A DNA stretch of 49,197 nucleotides, taken from CAYXVU01 sp964468725. GTDB lineage: Bacteria > Acidobacteriota > Blastocatellia > UBA7656. The notes beneath the pieces are model-generated. The model saw only the letters and a program-made list of their open reading frames with translations, had not been told where the DNA came from and did not search any database. The position numbers and the translations under genes were made by a program. Below, in pieces: positions 7,527-17,225 of this stretch (positions within the stretch are counted from its first letter, which is position 1; each line of letters opens with the position of its first letter). The DNA lies in assembly GCA_964468725.1 (NCBI GenBank), contig CAYXVU010000012.1:1-49197 (forward strand), read 5' to 3'.

Positions 7527-10500
7527 TCACTTTGCTGTCAAACTCAATTGCTGCTTCTCCATTCGATAAACCGCTTCAATGCAATCAGCTAGACCCGCGA
7601 CCGTCGGCGATTCGAGGAGATTGAGGGCAGAAAGATCAACCCTGAATGATTCATTGATTCGAGCCACGAGTTGCACGACCAGAATAGAGGTTCCTCCCGA
7701 CGCAAAGAAGTCGTCCTGCTCGCCCACCTGCTCGAGACCGAGGATGTCTTTGAAGATTGCGCTGACCATCTCTACGATGGCCTCTCCTTCAGGGAGCGGA
7801 ACGAACGCTGTTTGCGAAGTGGCGGACGCGCTTCGAGGCGCGGCGAATATAGCCGGTGAGTCGCCGTTGACTTCATCTCCTGCTGGCGGCTCCGAATCCA
7901 TCCAATATCGTTGCCGCTGAAACGGATAGGTTGGCAGAGGAACTCGTTGGCGCCGCTGGCCAGCGTAGAATCCCGGCCAGTCAATCGAATGGCCAGCAAG
8001 CCAAAGTTGACCTACTGCCGTAAGCAGGCTTCGCTCATCGGATTGCCTGCTGTCCGCAGCGGGCAGGGAAGGGATGATCGCCTGGCTGGTCGCTCTCTTT
8101 GGATGGCTGGCGGCCAGCGAACTGAGAACGTGACCGGGACCAATCTCCAGAAGCGTCCGCTTTGGCTCTCCCAATAACTCATTCAGGCCATCGGCGAAAC
8201 GCACGGTTTGACGAAGGTGACGCACCCAATACTCTACGCTTGTTGCCTCCTCTTGCGTCAGCCGTCGTCCCGTGACGTTCGAAATCAGAGGGATTTGGGG
8301 AAGCGACCGGCTGACCCTCTTCACCTGCTCCGCAAAAGGGGCGATAATGGCATCCATCATTGCGGAATGGAAGGCATGCGATGTGTGCAGTCGCCAGCTT
8401 CTGATGTGCAGATCGGCGAGTCGCTTTTCCACCTCTTCAAGCGCTTGGGTAGGGCCGGAGATAACGCATAACCTGACCCCATTGACGGCAGCCAGATCAA
8501 GGTGCGTACCGAGGAAAGGCAAAACCTCTGCCTCCGAAAGTGGTACAGCCAGCATGGCGCCAGCGGGGAGTTGCTGCATGAGTCTGCCTCGGCTGGCAAC
8601 CAGTTGCAACGCCTCGGGCAAAGAAAAGACGCCAGCCAGACAGGCGGCAACGTACTCTCCGAGGCTATGGCCAATCATCAAATCGGGGTGCAGCCCCCAA
8701 CCCATCCATAATTTCGCTAAGGCGTACTCAACTGAGAAGATTGCCGGTTGCGCGAATTCCGTTCGCTGGATGAGCCTGGCCGCTGTCTCTACCGCTGCGC
8801 TCTCCGGGTAGAGGATATCGCGTAGGTCAATGGACAAGTGGGGCCGAAGCAGCTCAAGACAGCGGTCTATCCACTCTCGGAAAACCGCCTCTGTCTGGTA
8901 GAGTTCCAGCCCCATGCCGACGTACTGTGTGCCTTGCCCCGAAAACATGAAAGCTAGTTGCTGAGGATCTGACCTCTGCAAAACGCTCGCGGTACGATTC
9001 GCCGCTTGATTCCGCAATTCGCGGAGAGCCTCTTCTCGGTTTTGGCAGACGTACAGCCGTCGCCACTCCATATCCCGCCGCCCGGTCTGAAGCGTAAAGG
9101 CGATGTCCGCAAGAGGAACTGCCGGGTGGGCCTGCAAAAAATCGGCCAGCCGCTGCCTCAGGATTTCAAGAGCCGATTCTGTTTTGGCCGAAATCAACAA
9201 CAAGTGATACGGACGCGAGGCTCCTGAACGGGGCATCACCGGCGCTTCCTCGACGATTAAGAAGGCGTTTGTTCCGCCCATGCCCAGCGAGTTGATTCCG
9301 GCGCGACGCGGCAAAGCCCCGCGCTTCCATGGCCGCAACTGACAGCCAACGTAAAACGGTGAGTCTGCGAAGTTAATTTCAGGGTTTGGACGCTCAAAAT
9401 GCAGAATCGGCGGAATCTCTTGGTGGCGGAGTGATAGGATCGTTTTAATCAATCCGGCAACCCCGGCGGCGGCGTCCATGTGACCAATGTGGGTCTTCGC
9501 CGTGCCGAGGGCACAAAATCCTACCTCCTTCGTGAAGACGCGAAAGGCTCGTGTGAGAGCAGCAACTTCAATCGGATCACCGAGCGAAGTTCCGGTTCCG
9601 TGCGCTTCGACATAGGAGAGGCTTCGGGCATCTACATCGGCATTGGCCAGCGCCTCGACGACGGCTTCGGATTGGCTGACGACACTGGGGGCTGTGAATT
9701 CGACCTTTGATGCCCCGTCATTATTGATCGCCGATCCCTTAACGAGCGCCTGGATGAAATCTCCGTCGCGCAAGGCCTGCGTCAGAGGTTTGAGGACGAC
9801 AATACCGACCCCGCTGCCGAAGATCGTTCCCTGTGCCTGCGCGTCAAAGGTGCGACAATGACCGTCGGGAGAGAAGACGCTGCCTGGCTGATAGAGATAC
9901 CCCGACAGATGTGGGACGCGAATCGAAACGCCTCCTGCCAGCGCCATTTCGCACTCGCCGTTGAGCAGGCTTTGACAGGCTAAGTGAATCGCCACAAGCG
10001 AAGTTGAACAAGCTGTCTGCACCGTTACACTTGGCCCGGTCAGATTCAGCTTATAGGAGGTGCGGGTTGCTAAATAATCCTTATCATTGCCGATCAAGGT
10101 TAGGAGATACTCTTTGCGAAACTGCTCCAACAAGCCGCTAAAGAGGAGATAGGTATTGAGCGCCGATCCGGCGAAAACGCCAATGGATCCGGCATATTTT
10201 GGGGGGTCATAGCCAGCCATCTCCAATGCTTCCCATGCACATTCGAGGAAGAGCCGTTGTTGGGGGTCAATGGATCGGGCTTCGCGCGGCGAGTAGCCGA
10301 AGAGTTGCGCATCAAATTTGTCTATATCCGCCAAAATCGGCGCAGCTTTGACATAAGCAGGGTCAGCCAGCAAGCGGGCGGCGACTCCGGCAGCCGCCAG
10401 TTCCGCATCCGTGAAAAACGTGATGCACTCTTTGCCGGAGCGCAGGTTCAGCCAGAACTCATCTGCGTTCTGCGCCCCTGGAAACCGGCAGGCGAAGCCG

Positions 10501-10553
10501 ATGATAGCAATATCCAGGTCTGCTGCTGACCCGGCCTTCGCGTCGTTTTTCAT
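7527..10553 (-). CDS. Type I polyketide synthase, KS-AT-ACP
   Basis: 1008 aa from ATG 10553; a TTG 22 codons upstream is possible, and neither start has a clear ribosome binding site, so translation may be coupled to the preceding PKS gene. Ketosynthase (14-435) has the complete triad: Cys182 in TACSTS, His318 in EAHGTGT, His358 in KTHIGH. Acyltransferase (530-830) has Ser630 in GHSLGE and HAFH at 726-729, the pattern of malonyl-CoA-specific domains. Carrier protein (about 920-1000) has phosphopantetheine Ser956 in GGTSIL. There is no KR, DH, ER or thioesterase. It would perform one (or an iterative) malonyl condensation and leave a beta-keto product on the ACP. The next upstream gene, 38 bp away, supplies DH, methyltransferase, FkbH and another ACP, so the two probably act as one assembly line. 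Confidence 0.93.
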   Translation of the reverse strand: MKNDAKAGSAADLDIAIIGFACRFPGAQNADEFWLNLRSGKECITFFTDAELAAAGVAARLLADPAYVKAAPILADIDKFDAQLFGYSPREARSIDPQQRLFLECAWEALEMAGYDPPKYAGSIGVFAGSALNTYLLFSGLLEQFRKEYLLTLIGNDKDYLATRTSYKLNLTGPSVTVQTACSTSLVAIHLACQSLLNGECEMALAGGVSIRVPHLSGYLYQPGSVFSPDGHCRTFDAQAQGTIFGSGVGIVVLKPLTQALRDGDFIQALVKGSAINNDGASKVEFTAPSVVSQSEAVVEALANADVDARSLSYVEAHGTGTSLGDPIEVAALTRAFRVFTKEVGFCALGTAKTHIGHMDAAAGVAGLIKTILSLRHQEIPPILHFERPNPEINFADSPFYVGCQLRPWKRGALPRRAGINSLGMGGTNAFLIVEEAPVMPRSGASRPYHLLLISAKTESALEILRQRLADFLQAHPAVPLADIAFTLQTGRRDMEWRRLYVCQNREEALRELRNQAANRTASVLQRSDPQQLAFMFSGQGTQYVGMGLELYQTEAVFREWIDRCLELLRPHLSIDLRDILYPESAAVETAARLIQRTEFAQPAIFSVEYALAKLWMGWGLHPDLMIGHSLGEYVAACLAGVFSLPEALQLVASRGRLMQQLPAGAMLAVPLSEAEVLPFLGTHLDLAAVNGVRLCVISGPTQALEEVEKRLADLHIRSWRLHTSHAFHSAMMDAIIAPFAEQVKRVSRSLPQIPLISNVTGRRLTQEEATSVEYWVRHLRQTVRFADGLNELLGEPKRTLLEIGPGHVLSSLAASHPKRATSQAIIPSLPAADSRQSDERSLLTAVGQLWLAGHSIDWPGFYAGQRRQRVPLPTYPFQRQRYWMDSEPPAGDEVNGDSPAIFAAPRSASATSQTAFVPLPEGEAIVEMVSAIFKDILGLEQVGEQDDFFASGGTSILVVQLVARINESFRVDLSALNLLESPTVAGLADCIEAVYRMEKQQLSLTAK

Positions 10554-10591
10554 GATCAATTTTTCATATATGCGTGCGCCGCAATGGGCCG

Positions 10592-13500
10592 CTACTGTGG
10601 CGCGCGTTTGCCACGCCAACGCGCGCGTGCCAGGTTTCTGCGCTCTCGGCCTCGTTCACGCCGCGCTGCTACTTTGTCATCCCACTCTTTCTCGTTTTGC
10701 GAAGTCAACATCTTGACCATCGAACTGATCGTCGCCTTTTCAAAAAGGCTGACCGTCGAAATGTCTACGTCCAATTGTTTCTTTAGCTCTGAAATCACCA
10801 GCACCGCTTCTAGGGAAGTGCCGCCGAGTTCGAAGAACGGATCGTTCCTTCCGACTTGCTCGATGCCCAACACGTCTTGCCAGATGCGGGCAACTGCCCG
10901 TTCCACTTCATTGGTTGGAGCAATAAAATCGCTGTCTGGGAGCGGTCGCCCTCGTCGTTTGCTTGCTTCAATGGCGGGCAAGAGATTCTCAACCTGCCGC
11001 CATTCTTCAGCGATGCGGCGAAGCGCCTCAAGCGACTGCGCCGGACCTTGACGGCTTTCCCGGTCGTCGTCGGGTGCGGTGGCCGAACGGAGAAGGCTCG
11101 TCGGCTCGGCATCGGCGTTGTAGCGGAGTTGGGCAAGCTGTGCTGCTGGGAAGAGATACGCCGACGGGCTTGCGCCGTGCTGCGGATGGCGGGCAGAAGT
11201 CGCCTTTCTCTCCTCATCCATAGGCTTGATGAGGCGGGCGGCAACCCCCTCTAAAAAATCGTGTGCAGGCTGATTTTTGCCTGATGGAATGAAAGGAACA
11301 TGAATGAATTCGAGACGCCGCTCCATTGCCATTTCACCAAGCCGTGCCAGTATCCGATGCTCGATGCCTCGCCCAAGCGCCCGACAACTTAGTGACCAGC
11401 TTTCAACCTCGATTCTTGACTGACGCACGGTGAAGAGGACAACGCTCACTAAACCGTAATCGCCAAAACGATCACTCACCTCAACAACGATCCCTTCTGC
11501 CGTCGGCGAGCGTAAGAACTCCTGCAACTCGCTCACCGAGCGCCGCACGCCCGTCAGGTTGAATTGATTTGTCCGCAACATCAGTTGCGAGACGCGCGCA
11601 AAATGAGGCACGCCAATCGGAGAGAAACCGATCTGTAAATCGAGGCCTTCAAGAAACTCACCTAAGGTGAGCGACTTCTGAAGGTATGCGTTCCGTTCGC
11701 GGTTCTGTTGATAGTGTCGCACCCGTTGGCGGTCCTCGTCGGTTCGTTGCAACTGGTCGAAAGCCCAAACCTGCTCGATGAAGTTGGGGATGTCTTGGGC
11801 ATTGGCGGGAAGTTGCAAGGTTAGAACTTCAGGGCAGTTAGCGCGCACCTCTGCGCATTCGACGGGGTCATTGTCAATGAAGATAAAGCTGTCTAACGCG
11901 ACCCCCAGTTCATCGGCAAGTGCCCCTAGGTTTTTGGACTTGGACTGCCAATTCACTCGCCACGCGGCGAGGTGGCTACGATGCAGCCTCAGGTTCGGAT
12001 GGCGTTCAAAAACGGCGAAGACATCCGCCTCCTGGTTCTTACTACAAAGACAGATAAGCTTGCCGCTGGCGGACTGTTGAGCGAGTACCTCTTGTAATCT
12101 TCTTCTCGGCGGGTCAATCGTTACCCCCAGCGGCCCCACCTCTCCGCACTCCCCCTCCCACAAAGTTTGATCGCAGTCTACGGCGATCACTTTGAAAGGC
12201 TCACTTCGCAGAGCATAAATTTTCCGGGCGACCATCGTGCCGATGGCGGCGAACATCGCATTGGTGTAGGGAACATGACCGAGCTGATCGCCCTGCGTAT
12301 TCGAGTAGTCGGGAATCGGATAAGCCGATAAGAGGGTGGCCGAGTCAATCAGATGGATCGCGGGCAGGGATGATAGTTCAGCCGCCAGTTGTTGCTCCAT
12401 TGTCCGAAATAACGCGCGTTGCTCCTCATTCTCCATAACCGCAGGCGAAGGCGGGCACACACAGAGGACATGCGGCGTTGCGGATTGCGCCGCTACGTGC
12501 AAAGCGCGAACCACATCGGCCAGATTTCGAGCAAGCTGTTGCTCTACCGTCGCCGCCAGCGGTTTATGGTTTGAGGCTTGAGTTGCTTCTGCTCTTCGTA
12601 CGGCATAGAGATTACAGAACCCGGCAGGTGCGAGACCGGCTTCTTCATCCACGACGACTGCGAATCCTTTACTCTTCAGCAAAGACCGAATTGCTGCCGT
12701 CGTCGCTCCGCTCTCATCATGAACCTCAAGGACAACCTGTCTGATCTTCTGCCAGTCGCTTTCGTCAATGCCATTCAGAATCTCTTGCTCGCTGCGTTCA
12801 GCGTCAATCTTCAGCAGGTCAATGCGCTCAATCTGTTGTTCGCGGATGACATTCGATAACTTGCGAAGGCGGCAGGTGAAAGTCTCACTCTCAAGCCGAT
12901 CCTCCAGTAACTCTTCAGCAAGCCCGGTTACGCTGCCCGCGTTTTGTGTCCTAGCTTGGTCGAGCGCGTTTTGCACAATCGCTTTGAGAACGGCAGCATC
13001 GCGTTCGCGGTCGGCGTGGAAACCTGAGAAGACGGACGACCTTCGATAGAAAGTGAAGGGCGCCGATCCCTCTCTATCGCTGAGGCCGCAATTGAAGACT
13101 TGCGCGCCGTGACCATAGAGTCGCGTATTGATCTGCAAGGCTTCATAGACGGGCGGAGAAGGCTCAAATGCGTAGACGCGAGCGTCTGCTACCTGCTGAT
13201 GCACAAAGAGCGTAAACAGACCGATATTGGCTCCGACATCCAGTACGCACGCCCCAGGGGGGAGGGAAATGCCGTGTTTGACATAGACACGATCTCGGAA
13301 AATTTCTTCATACAGATACTCGGTTTCGTACCGATTAAGGTGAACAATCTCCCTCTCCCCGGCCAACAGATGGCGCAAATGTCCGGCTAACAACTCTTCT
13401 TTTTCCGACTCCGTTACGGCAGCCCGCGTTTGATCCGACCGAATCCAATCCTCCAAGCGCAAGAGAATCACATTGACACCCTCACGGTTTTCCCTTAAGA

Positions 13501-14572
13501 GGCTGGCAGGGTCAAGGAGTTGCTGAAAGGGTTGGTTGTAGGGGGCAAAGGCGATCCGGTGCGGCCAGCCCAACTCGGTCATCCAGAAAGCCAGCGAATC
13601 TTCAACCTTGATTGCCGTAAAGGTGGCCGCAACCGCGATAGAGAGCGTCGGCGTCACTCGATTTTCGGCAGCAAGATATTTGAAGCGAATGCCTAGAAGT
13701 TGACCTACGAGGTTGTCTGTCTCATCCAATAGACAAACATCTCCGCAAATCGCTTGCTCTTCGCCTTGCGCAACCGGTAGAAGCCGCGCATAAGCTCTAA
13801 GACGATTCTCAAAAGGTCTCTGAAGCCACACGCGCTTGATCTCAGCCAGCAGTTTTGCGCTGCGGGGCTGCTGCCCGGCTGCCGCCAAGACCGTTTGGAA
13901 GGCTGCGTCGAGCAGAATCGTATGAAGCGCGTTTGGCTGCGCTGAGAGTGCGACCGGCTTGGGAATCGAAATCTCAGCTATGGCTTCCCCGTCGCCCTGC
14001 CATAACCGCCGGATGGCGCGAAAAGCCGGACCATACCAATTACCGTTTGCTGCGAGGTCGGCGTAAAACTCATCTCCGGCTCGTTCCGTCAAGCTGCGCT
14101 CTGGCAGGTGCCGGAAAGGCGTTTCGTCCATTTTCGGTTGGGCAGTTTCAGACGACCAGCGATGAATCGTCATGGAGGCATAGATGGACTCTTCGCTTGC
14201 CGGGCGTCGAGCGGCATCAAGCGGCTCTTGTACGCGGAACAAAGTCGCACCGGCTTCATTGGCAGATAGCACCGCTTGCAGAGGCAGCACGCCGCTTTCT
14301 GGGAGAAACAAGAGCTTCTGAAAAACAACCTCTTCGAGTAGAGGGGACGATTCGCCTGACTCCCGGGCTGCCGTCGCTAATCCCATCTCGATGAATACAG
14401 CGCCCGGTAGGATGGGTATTCCCTCTAGCCGATGGTCCGCAAGAAAAGCATCGGCAGCGAGGTTGATTTCTGTCTCCCATACGCGCAAAGGGCTTACCGA
14501 TTTGCCAAACGCGCGGCTCTGCGGAGCCGCGATGGGTGGTTTCCCATCCGCTTTGCCACTCTTTCTGCCCAT
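10592..14572 (-). CDS. Hybrid DH-FkbH(FkbM inserted)-ACP megasynthase subunit
   Basis: 1326 aa with no ketosynthase or acyltransferase. Domain order: PKS dehydratase-type double hotdog at 27-300 (His47 in DHRLEGIPILP, Asp222/Gln226 in LLDAAFQ); residues 312-385 match the N-terminal part of FkbH proteins (ATFTAIKVEDSLAFW, APYNQPFQQLLDPASL, VNVILLRLEDW); FkbM-type SAM methyltransferase at about 420-660 (VLDVGANIGLF, VYAFEPSP, DLLKIDAE); FkbH continues at about 675-1115 with HAD motif VDCDQTLWEGECGE (797-810) and FIDNDP; ACP at 1220-1290 with Ser1252 in LGGTSLEA. FkbH enzymes move a glyceryl unit from 1,3-bisphosphoglycerate to an ACP and dephosphorylate it; FkbM enzymes O-methylate. The product may thus be a glycerate-derived, methylated acyl-ACP (inference). 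FkbM appears to sit inside FkbH, which is unusual. The DH may be active on the partner's product or be a relic. Confidence 0.88.
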   Translation of the reverse strand: MGRKSGKADGKPPIAAPQSRAFGKSVSPLRVWETEINLAADAFLADHRLEGIPILPGAVFIEMGLATAARESGESSPLLEEVVFQKLLFLPESGVLPLQAVLSANEAGATLFRVQEPLDAARRPASEESIYASMTIHRWSSETAQPKMDETPFRHLPERSLTERAGDEFYADLAANGNWYGPAFRAIRRLWQGDGEAIAEISIPKPVALSAQPNALHTILLDAAFQTVLAAAGQQPRSAKLLAEIKRVWLQRPFENRLRAYARLLPVAQGEEQAICGDVCLLDETDNLVGQLLGIRFKYLAAENRVTPTLSIAVAATFTAIKVEDSLAFWMTELGWPHRIAFAPYNQPFQQLLDPASLLRENREGVNVILLRLEDWIRSDQTRAAVTESEKEELLAGHLRHLLAGEREIVHLNRYETEYLYEEIFRDRVYVKHGISLPPGACVLDVGANIGLFTLFVHQQVADARVYAFEPSPPVYEALQINTRLYGHGAQVFNCGLSDREGSAPFTFYRRSSVFSGFHADRERDAAVLKAIVQNALDQARTQNAGSVTGLAEELLEDRLESETFTCRLRKLSNVIREQQIERIDLLKIDAERSEQEILNGIDESDWQKIRQVVLEVHDESGATTAAIRSLLKSKGFAVVVDEEAGLAPAGFCNLYAVRRAEATQASNHKPLAATVEQQLARNLADVVRALHVAAQSATPHVLCVCPPSPAVMENEEQRALFRTMEQQLAAELSSLPAIHLIDSATLLSAYPIPDYSNTQGDQLGHVPYTNAMFAAIGTMVARKIYALRSEPFKVIAVDCDQTLWEGECGEVGPLGVTIDPPRRRLQEVLAQQSASGKLICLCSKNQEADVFAVFERHPNLRLHRSHLAAWRVNWQSKSKNLGALADELGVALDSFIFIDNDPVECAEVRANCPEVLTLQLPANAQDIPNFIEQVWAFDQLQRTDEDRQRVRHYQQNRERNAYLQKSLTLGEFLEGLDLQIGFSPIGVPHFARVSQLMLRTNQFNLTGVRRSVSELQEFLRSPTAEGIVVEVSDRFGDYGLVSVVLFTVRQSRIEVESWSLSCRALGRGIEHRILARLGEMAMERRLEFIHVPFIPSGKNQPAHDFLEGVAARLIKPMDEERKATSARHPQHGASPSAYLFPAAQLAQLRYNADAEPTSLLRSATAPDDDRESRQGPAQSLEALRRIAEEWRQVENLLPAIEASKRRGRPLPDSDFIAPTNEVERAVARIWQDVLGIEQVGRNDPFFELGGTSLEAVLVISELKKQLDVDISTVSLFEKATISSMVKMLTSQNEKEWDDKVAARRERGRERRNLARARWRGKRAPQ

Positions 14573-14655
14573 GACAGTCTCTTAGCGGTATCTCGATCTT
14601 GTGGATGCAGACGACCCTGCTCACCGCGTCCGCCCGCAGGAGCGGACGGCTCGGC

Positions 14656-15951
14656 TCAAGCCGGACTGGCGCGGAACGCAGAAGATTGCAACGCTGCAAC
14701 GAACACTCGAAAAATGACGGTCAGCCCCTCGGTCAGATTCGTGTTCACCGCAACGTTTGGGAGGCGCTGGCTTAGGAAGACACCTATCAAAGGGGCTTGC
14801 GGCTGAGGGTCATACCAGAAGTAAGTCATCTTATACCCCATGTGTTCCAGTGTTCCTGCGCTCTGACCATAGGGAGTAGCTTGGCTGCGATATCCGAATC
14901 CCATGGTATGCGCGTGCCCCTGATCTTGGATTAATAATCGGACGAGGTGAGGCGATAGGATTCGGCGGGAGCGAAAAGAGCCTCCGTCTTTCAACATCTG
15001 AAGGAAATTGAGGAGGTCATCAGCCGTTGAAAACATCCCACCGTCAGGGTTGACAAATCGCCAACCCGTGCGGAATTTATCCACCACGCCCCGCGGCCCA
15101 GCCGCCATCTCGACGGGCAGATTGCCGTCTCTCGTGATGATCGTCAAATCAGCGATGCGACGGCGCTGGTCTTCTGTCACTTCGTCGTCCATCCACTGAT
15201 CGGTCTTTGGATCGCCCGTCTTCTGGGCGATAAAGAACGAGTCTTTCATCTCGAGCGGCGCAAAGAGTTTTTCCTGAAGATAGCGATTGACAGACTTTCC
15301 TGTTACTTTCTCGATGATTCTAGCGAGCAGAACATAGTTGACGGTGCTGTAAGCGTACTGTGTTCCCGGCGGTGGGGTCGCCGTGACCGGATAAGTCTGC
15401 ATGATATATTCGCTCACCTGATCGAGGCTCAGAGAGCGGGCAGGCTGACAGCGCCCGTCAGCGAGGATACACTCATTGGTGAGCGCAGGGGCGCCCAGGT
15501 AATCAGAGACCGGCCCCAAATCAAGGCTGGCGTTTCGACAGGAAGGAGAAGCGCCTAGAGGATCATTACAGACGGTGCGGGGCCACTCTGTGTATTTCAG
15601 AAAGTGCGGCAACCCGGAGGTGTGCTGCATCAAATGGCGCAACTTGATTTGCCGCTTGATGGGATCGTCGGCATAGCCAGCCATTCCCGGTAATTGATGG
15701 ACAGGCATTTCAATATCGAGGAGGCCGCGCTCTTCTAGCGCCAGCAAGGTGGCGGCTGAGATGAAGGGCTTGGTCATGGAGCCGATTTCACAAATGGTGT
15801 TATTGTTCCAGCCCGTACCCACCTGTGCGACCAGTCGCCCATCTTGTTGCGTCTGAACGGCGAAGACAGCGCCGGGCAGATTTCCGGGGTTTGCTGACTG
15901 GTATTCGGCCACCCGGCCAATCACCTCCGTCCACCAACTCGGAATACCCAT
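14656..15951 (-). CDS. Serine beta-lactamase-fold hydrolase/transesterase
   Basis: 431 aa from ATG 15951, which has GGGAGG five bases upstream; the frame is open for 84 more codons upstream but that part looks non-coding. Class C beta-lactamase/penicillin-binding fold: SxxK nucleophile Ser58-Met-Thr-Lys61, a Tyr motif at Tyr201 (YAYSTVNYVLL; the usual YxN is YST here), and a late HMG (usually HxG) near the C-terminus. No signal peptide, so probably cytoplasmic, unlike real beta-lactamases. Family members include esterases and the LovD acyltransferase that attaches side chains to polyketides. Placed 83 bp upstream of the hybrid PKS gene on the same strand, it may release or transfer the acyl chain made by the accessory PKS; this is inference. 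The partly changed motifs suggest altered specificity. Confidence 0.88.
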   Translation of the reverse strand: MGIPSWWTEVIGRVAEYQSANPGNLPGAVFAVQTQQDGRLVAQVGTGWNNNTICEIGSMTKPFISAATLLALEERGLLDIEMPVHQLPGMAGYADDPIKRQIKLRHLMQHTSGLPHFLKYTEWPRTVCNDPLGASPSCRNASLDLGPVSDYLGAPALTNECILADGRCQPARSLSLDQVSEYIMQTYPVTATPPPGTQYAYSTVNYVLLARIIEKVTGKSVNRYLQEKLFAPLEMKDSFFIAQKTGDPKTDQWMDDEVTEDQRRRIADLTIITRDGNLPVEMAAGPRGVVDKFRTGWRFVNPDGGMFSTADDLLNFLQMLKDGGSFRSRRILSPHLVRLLIQDQGHAHTMGFGYRSQATPYGQSAGTLEHMGYKMTYFWYDPQPQAPLIGVFLSQRLPNVAVNTNLTEGLTVIFRVFVAALQSSAFRASPA

Positions 15952-16172
15952 ATTGACCTCCCGTCCGTCTGGCCAAACCTCCGTCATTCCCCGCCATGAA
16001 GATTCTAAACGGAGAAGATGACAGTTTCTTCTTCCACCTTGCGCAATGAGGGCGGCGCAGCGGGCAGAGAGGATGAGCAATCTGGAAGAAGCAGGCCCTT
16101 CCCCTTCATGGCAAGATCGCTTTGCTACAGGGCGCAATCGCCAACCTAATTCCCCACCGAAAGGCAAAGAGT

Positions 16173-17219
16173 ATGAAGATTCTTGTGATTGGCGGAACAG
16201 CATTTCTAGGCAGGCATTTGATTGAAACGGCTATGGCGCGCGGCCATGACCTTTCAATGTTCAATCGGATGCAACTGGCTCCGGACCTCTTCCCCAATAT
16301 TGAGCGGCTGCGTGGCGACCGCCAGCTTGATCTGAAGGCGCTCCATGGTCGCCAATGGGACGCGGTGATTGACACCTGTGGTTATCTGCCGAGAGATGGC
16401 CGCGCAATGGCGCAAGCCCTGAAGGGACAGGTCGGCCATTACACATTCATTTCTTCGCTTTCGGTTTATAAAGACTTCAGCAAAGAAGGGCTTGAAGAGA
16501 TGGCTCCTGTGCAGACTTTGACGGCGGCAGCCGAGCGAGAGGCCGAACAGATTGTGCTCGGCAAGGAAGACCCGGCAGTCTCTTACGGTTTGATGTACGG
16601 GCCCCTGAAAGCCTTATGCGAGCAAGCCATCGAGACAGTTTTGCCGGGTCGCGTCTTGACGGTGCGATCCGGGCTGATCGTCGGGCCTTATGATTACACG
16701 GACAAATTTACCTACTGGCCGCGGCGACTTGCCGCAGGCGGCGAGGTGCTCGCTCCCGGCAACCCGGTGCGACCGGTTCAACTCATTGATGTGCGCGATT
16801 TGTCGGAATGGATACTGCGTATGGTTGAGTTGCAGGTGACGGGCGTCTTCAATGTCAGCGGACCGGCAGACCTCTTGACCATGCGGGAGATTTTGGAACA
16901 GTGCCGCCAGGTTACCAACAGCAAGGCTGAATTGATCTGGGTTGACGATCTATTTCTCTTAGAGGCTGGCGTTATACCCTGGCTGGGAATGCCGCTATGG
17001 ATTCCGAGCTGCAACCCTGATCTGCTCGGCGTGATGTCGATCAACTGCCAAAAGGCGATTGCTTCCGGCCTCCACTTTCGCCCCCTGCGCGAAACGATTG
17101 CCGATGTTTTTCGTTGGGACCGAGAGCGCCCCGCTGGCGCATTTACGACCGGACTTGACCCGGACCGCGAGGTGGCCCTCTTAGGTCGGTGGCAACAGGC
17201 TGCTCGACAAACGCCTTGA
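16173..17219 (+). CDS. Atypical extended SDR (NAD-dependent epimerase/dehydratase family)
   Basis: 348 aa from ATG 16173 (a poor AAAGAG precedes it); a start 17 codons upstream is less likely because the Rossmann strand MKILVIGGTAFLG begins at this Met. Nucleotide-binding GGTAFLG at 7-13. The expected Ser-Tyr-Lys pattern is present as FISSLSVY and YGPLK. Such proteins oxidise, reduce or epimerise sugars and small molecules, or only bind NAD. The C-terminal part has the family's substrate-domain features (VRPVQLIDVRDLSEWIL, FNVSGPADLLTMREIL). The gene is transcribed divergently from the beta-lactamase-like gene and converges on the aldo-keto reductase with a 6-bp gap. A redox tailoring role is likely from context but the substrate is unknown. 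Confidence 0.88.
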   Translation: MKILVIGGTAFLGRHLIETAMARGHDLSMFNRMQLAPDLFPNIERLRGDRQLDLKALHGRQWDAVIDTCGYLPRDGRAMAQALKGQVGHYTFISSLSVYKDFSKEGLEEMAPVQTLTAAAEREAEQIVLGKEDPAVSYGLMYGPLKALCEQAIETVLPGRVLTVRSGLIVGPYDYTDKFTYWPRRLAAGGEVLAPGNPVRPVQLIDVRDLSEWILRMVELQVTGVFNVSGPADLLTMREILEQCRQVTNSKAELIWVDDLFLLEAGVIPWLGMPLWIPSCNPDLLGVMSINCQKAIASGLHFRPLRETIADVFRWDRERPAGAFTTGLDPDREVALLGRWQQAARQTP

Positions 17220-17225
17220 TGCAAA

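Noticed and set aside
8272..8811. Plus-strand open frame of 179 codons opposite the acyltransferase
   Set aside because: Antisense to the catalytic part of the KS-AT-ACP protein, where all active-site residues are on the minus strand.
13855..14394. Plus-strand open frame opposite the dehydratase region
   Set aside because: Low-complexity Arg-rich translation, antisense to a recognisable hotdog domain.
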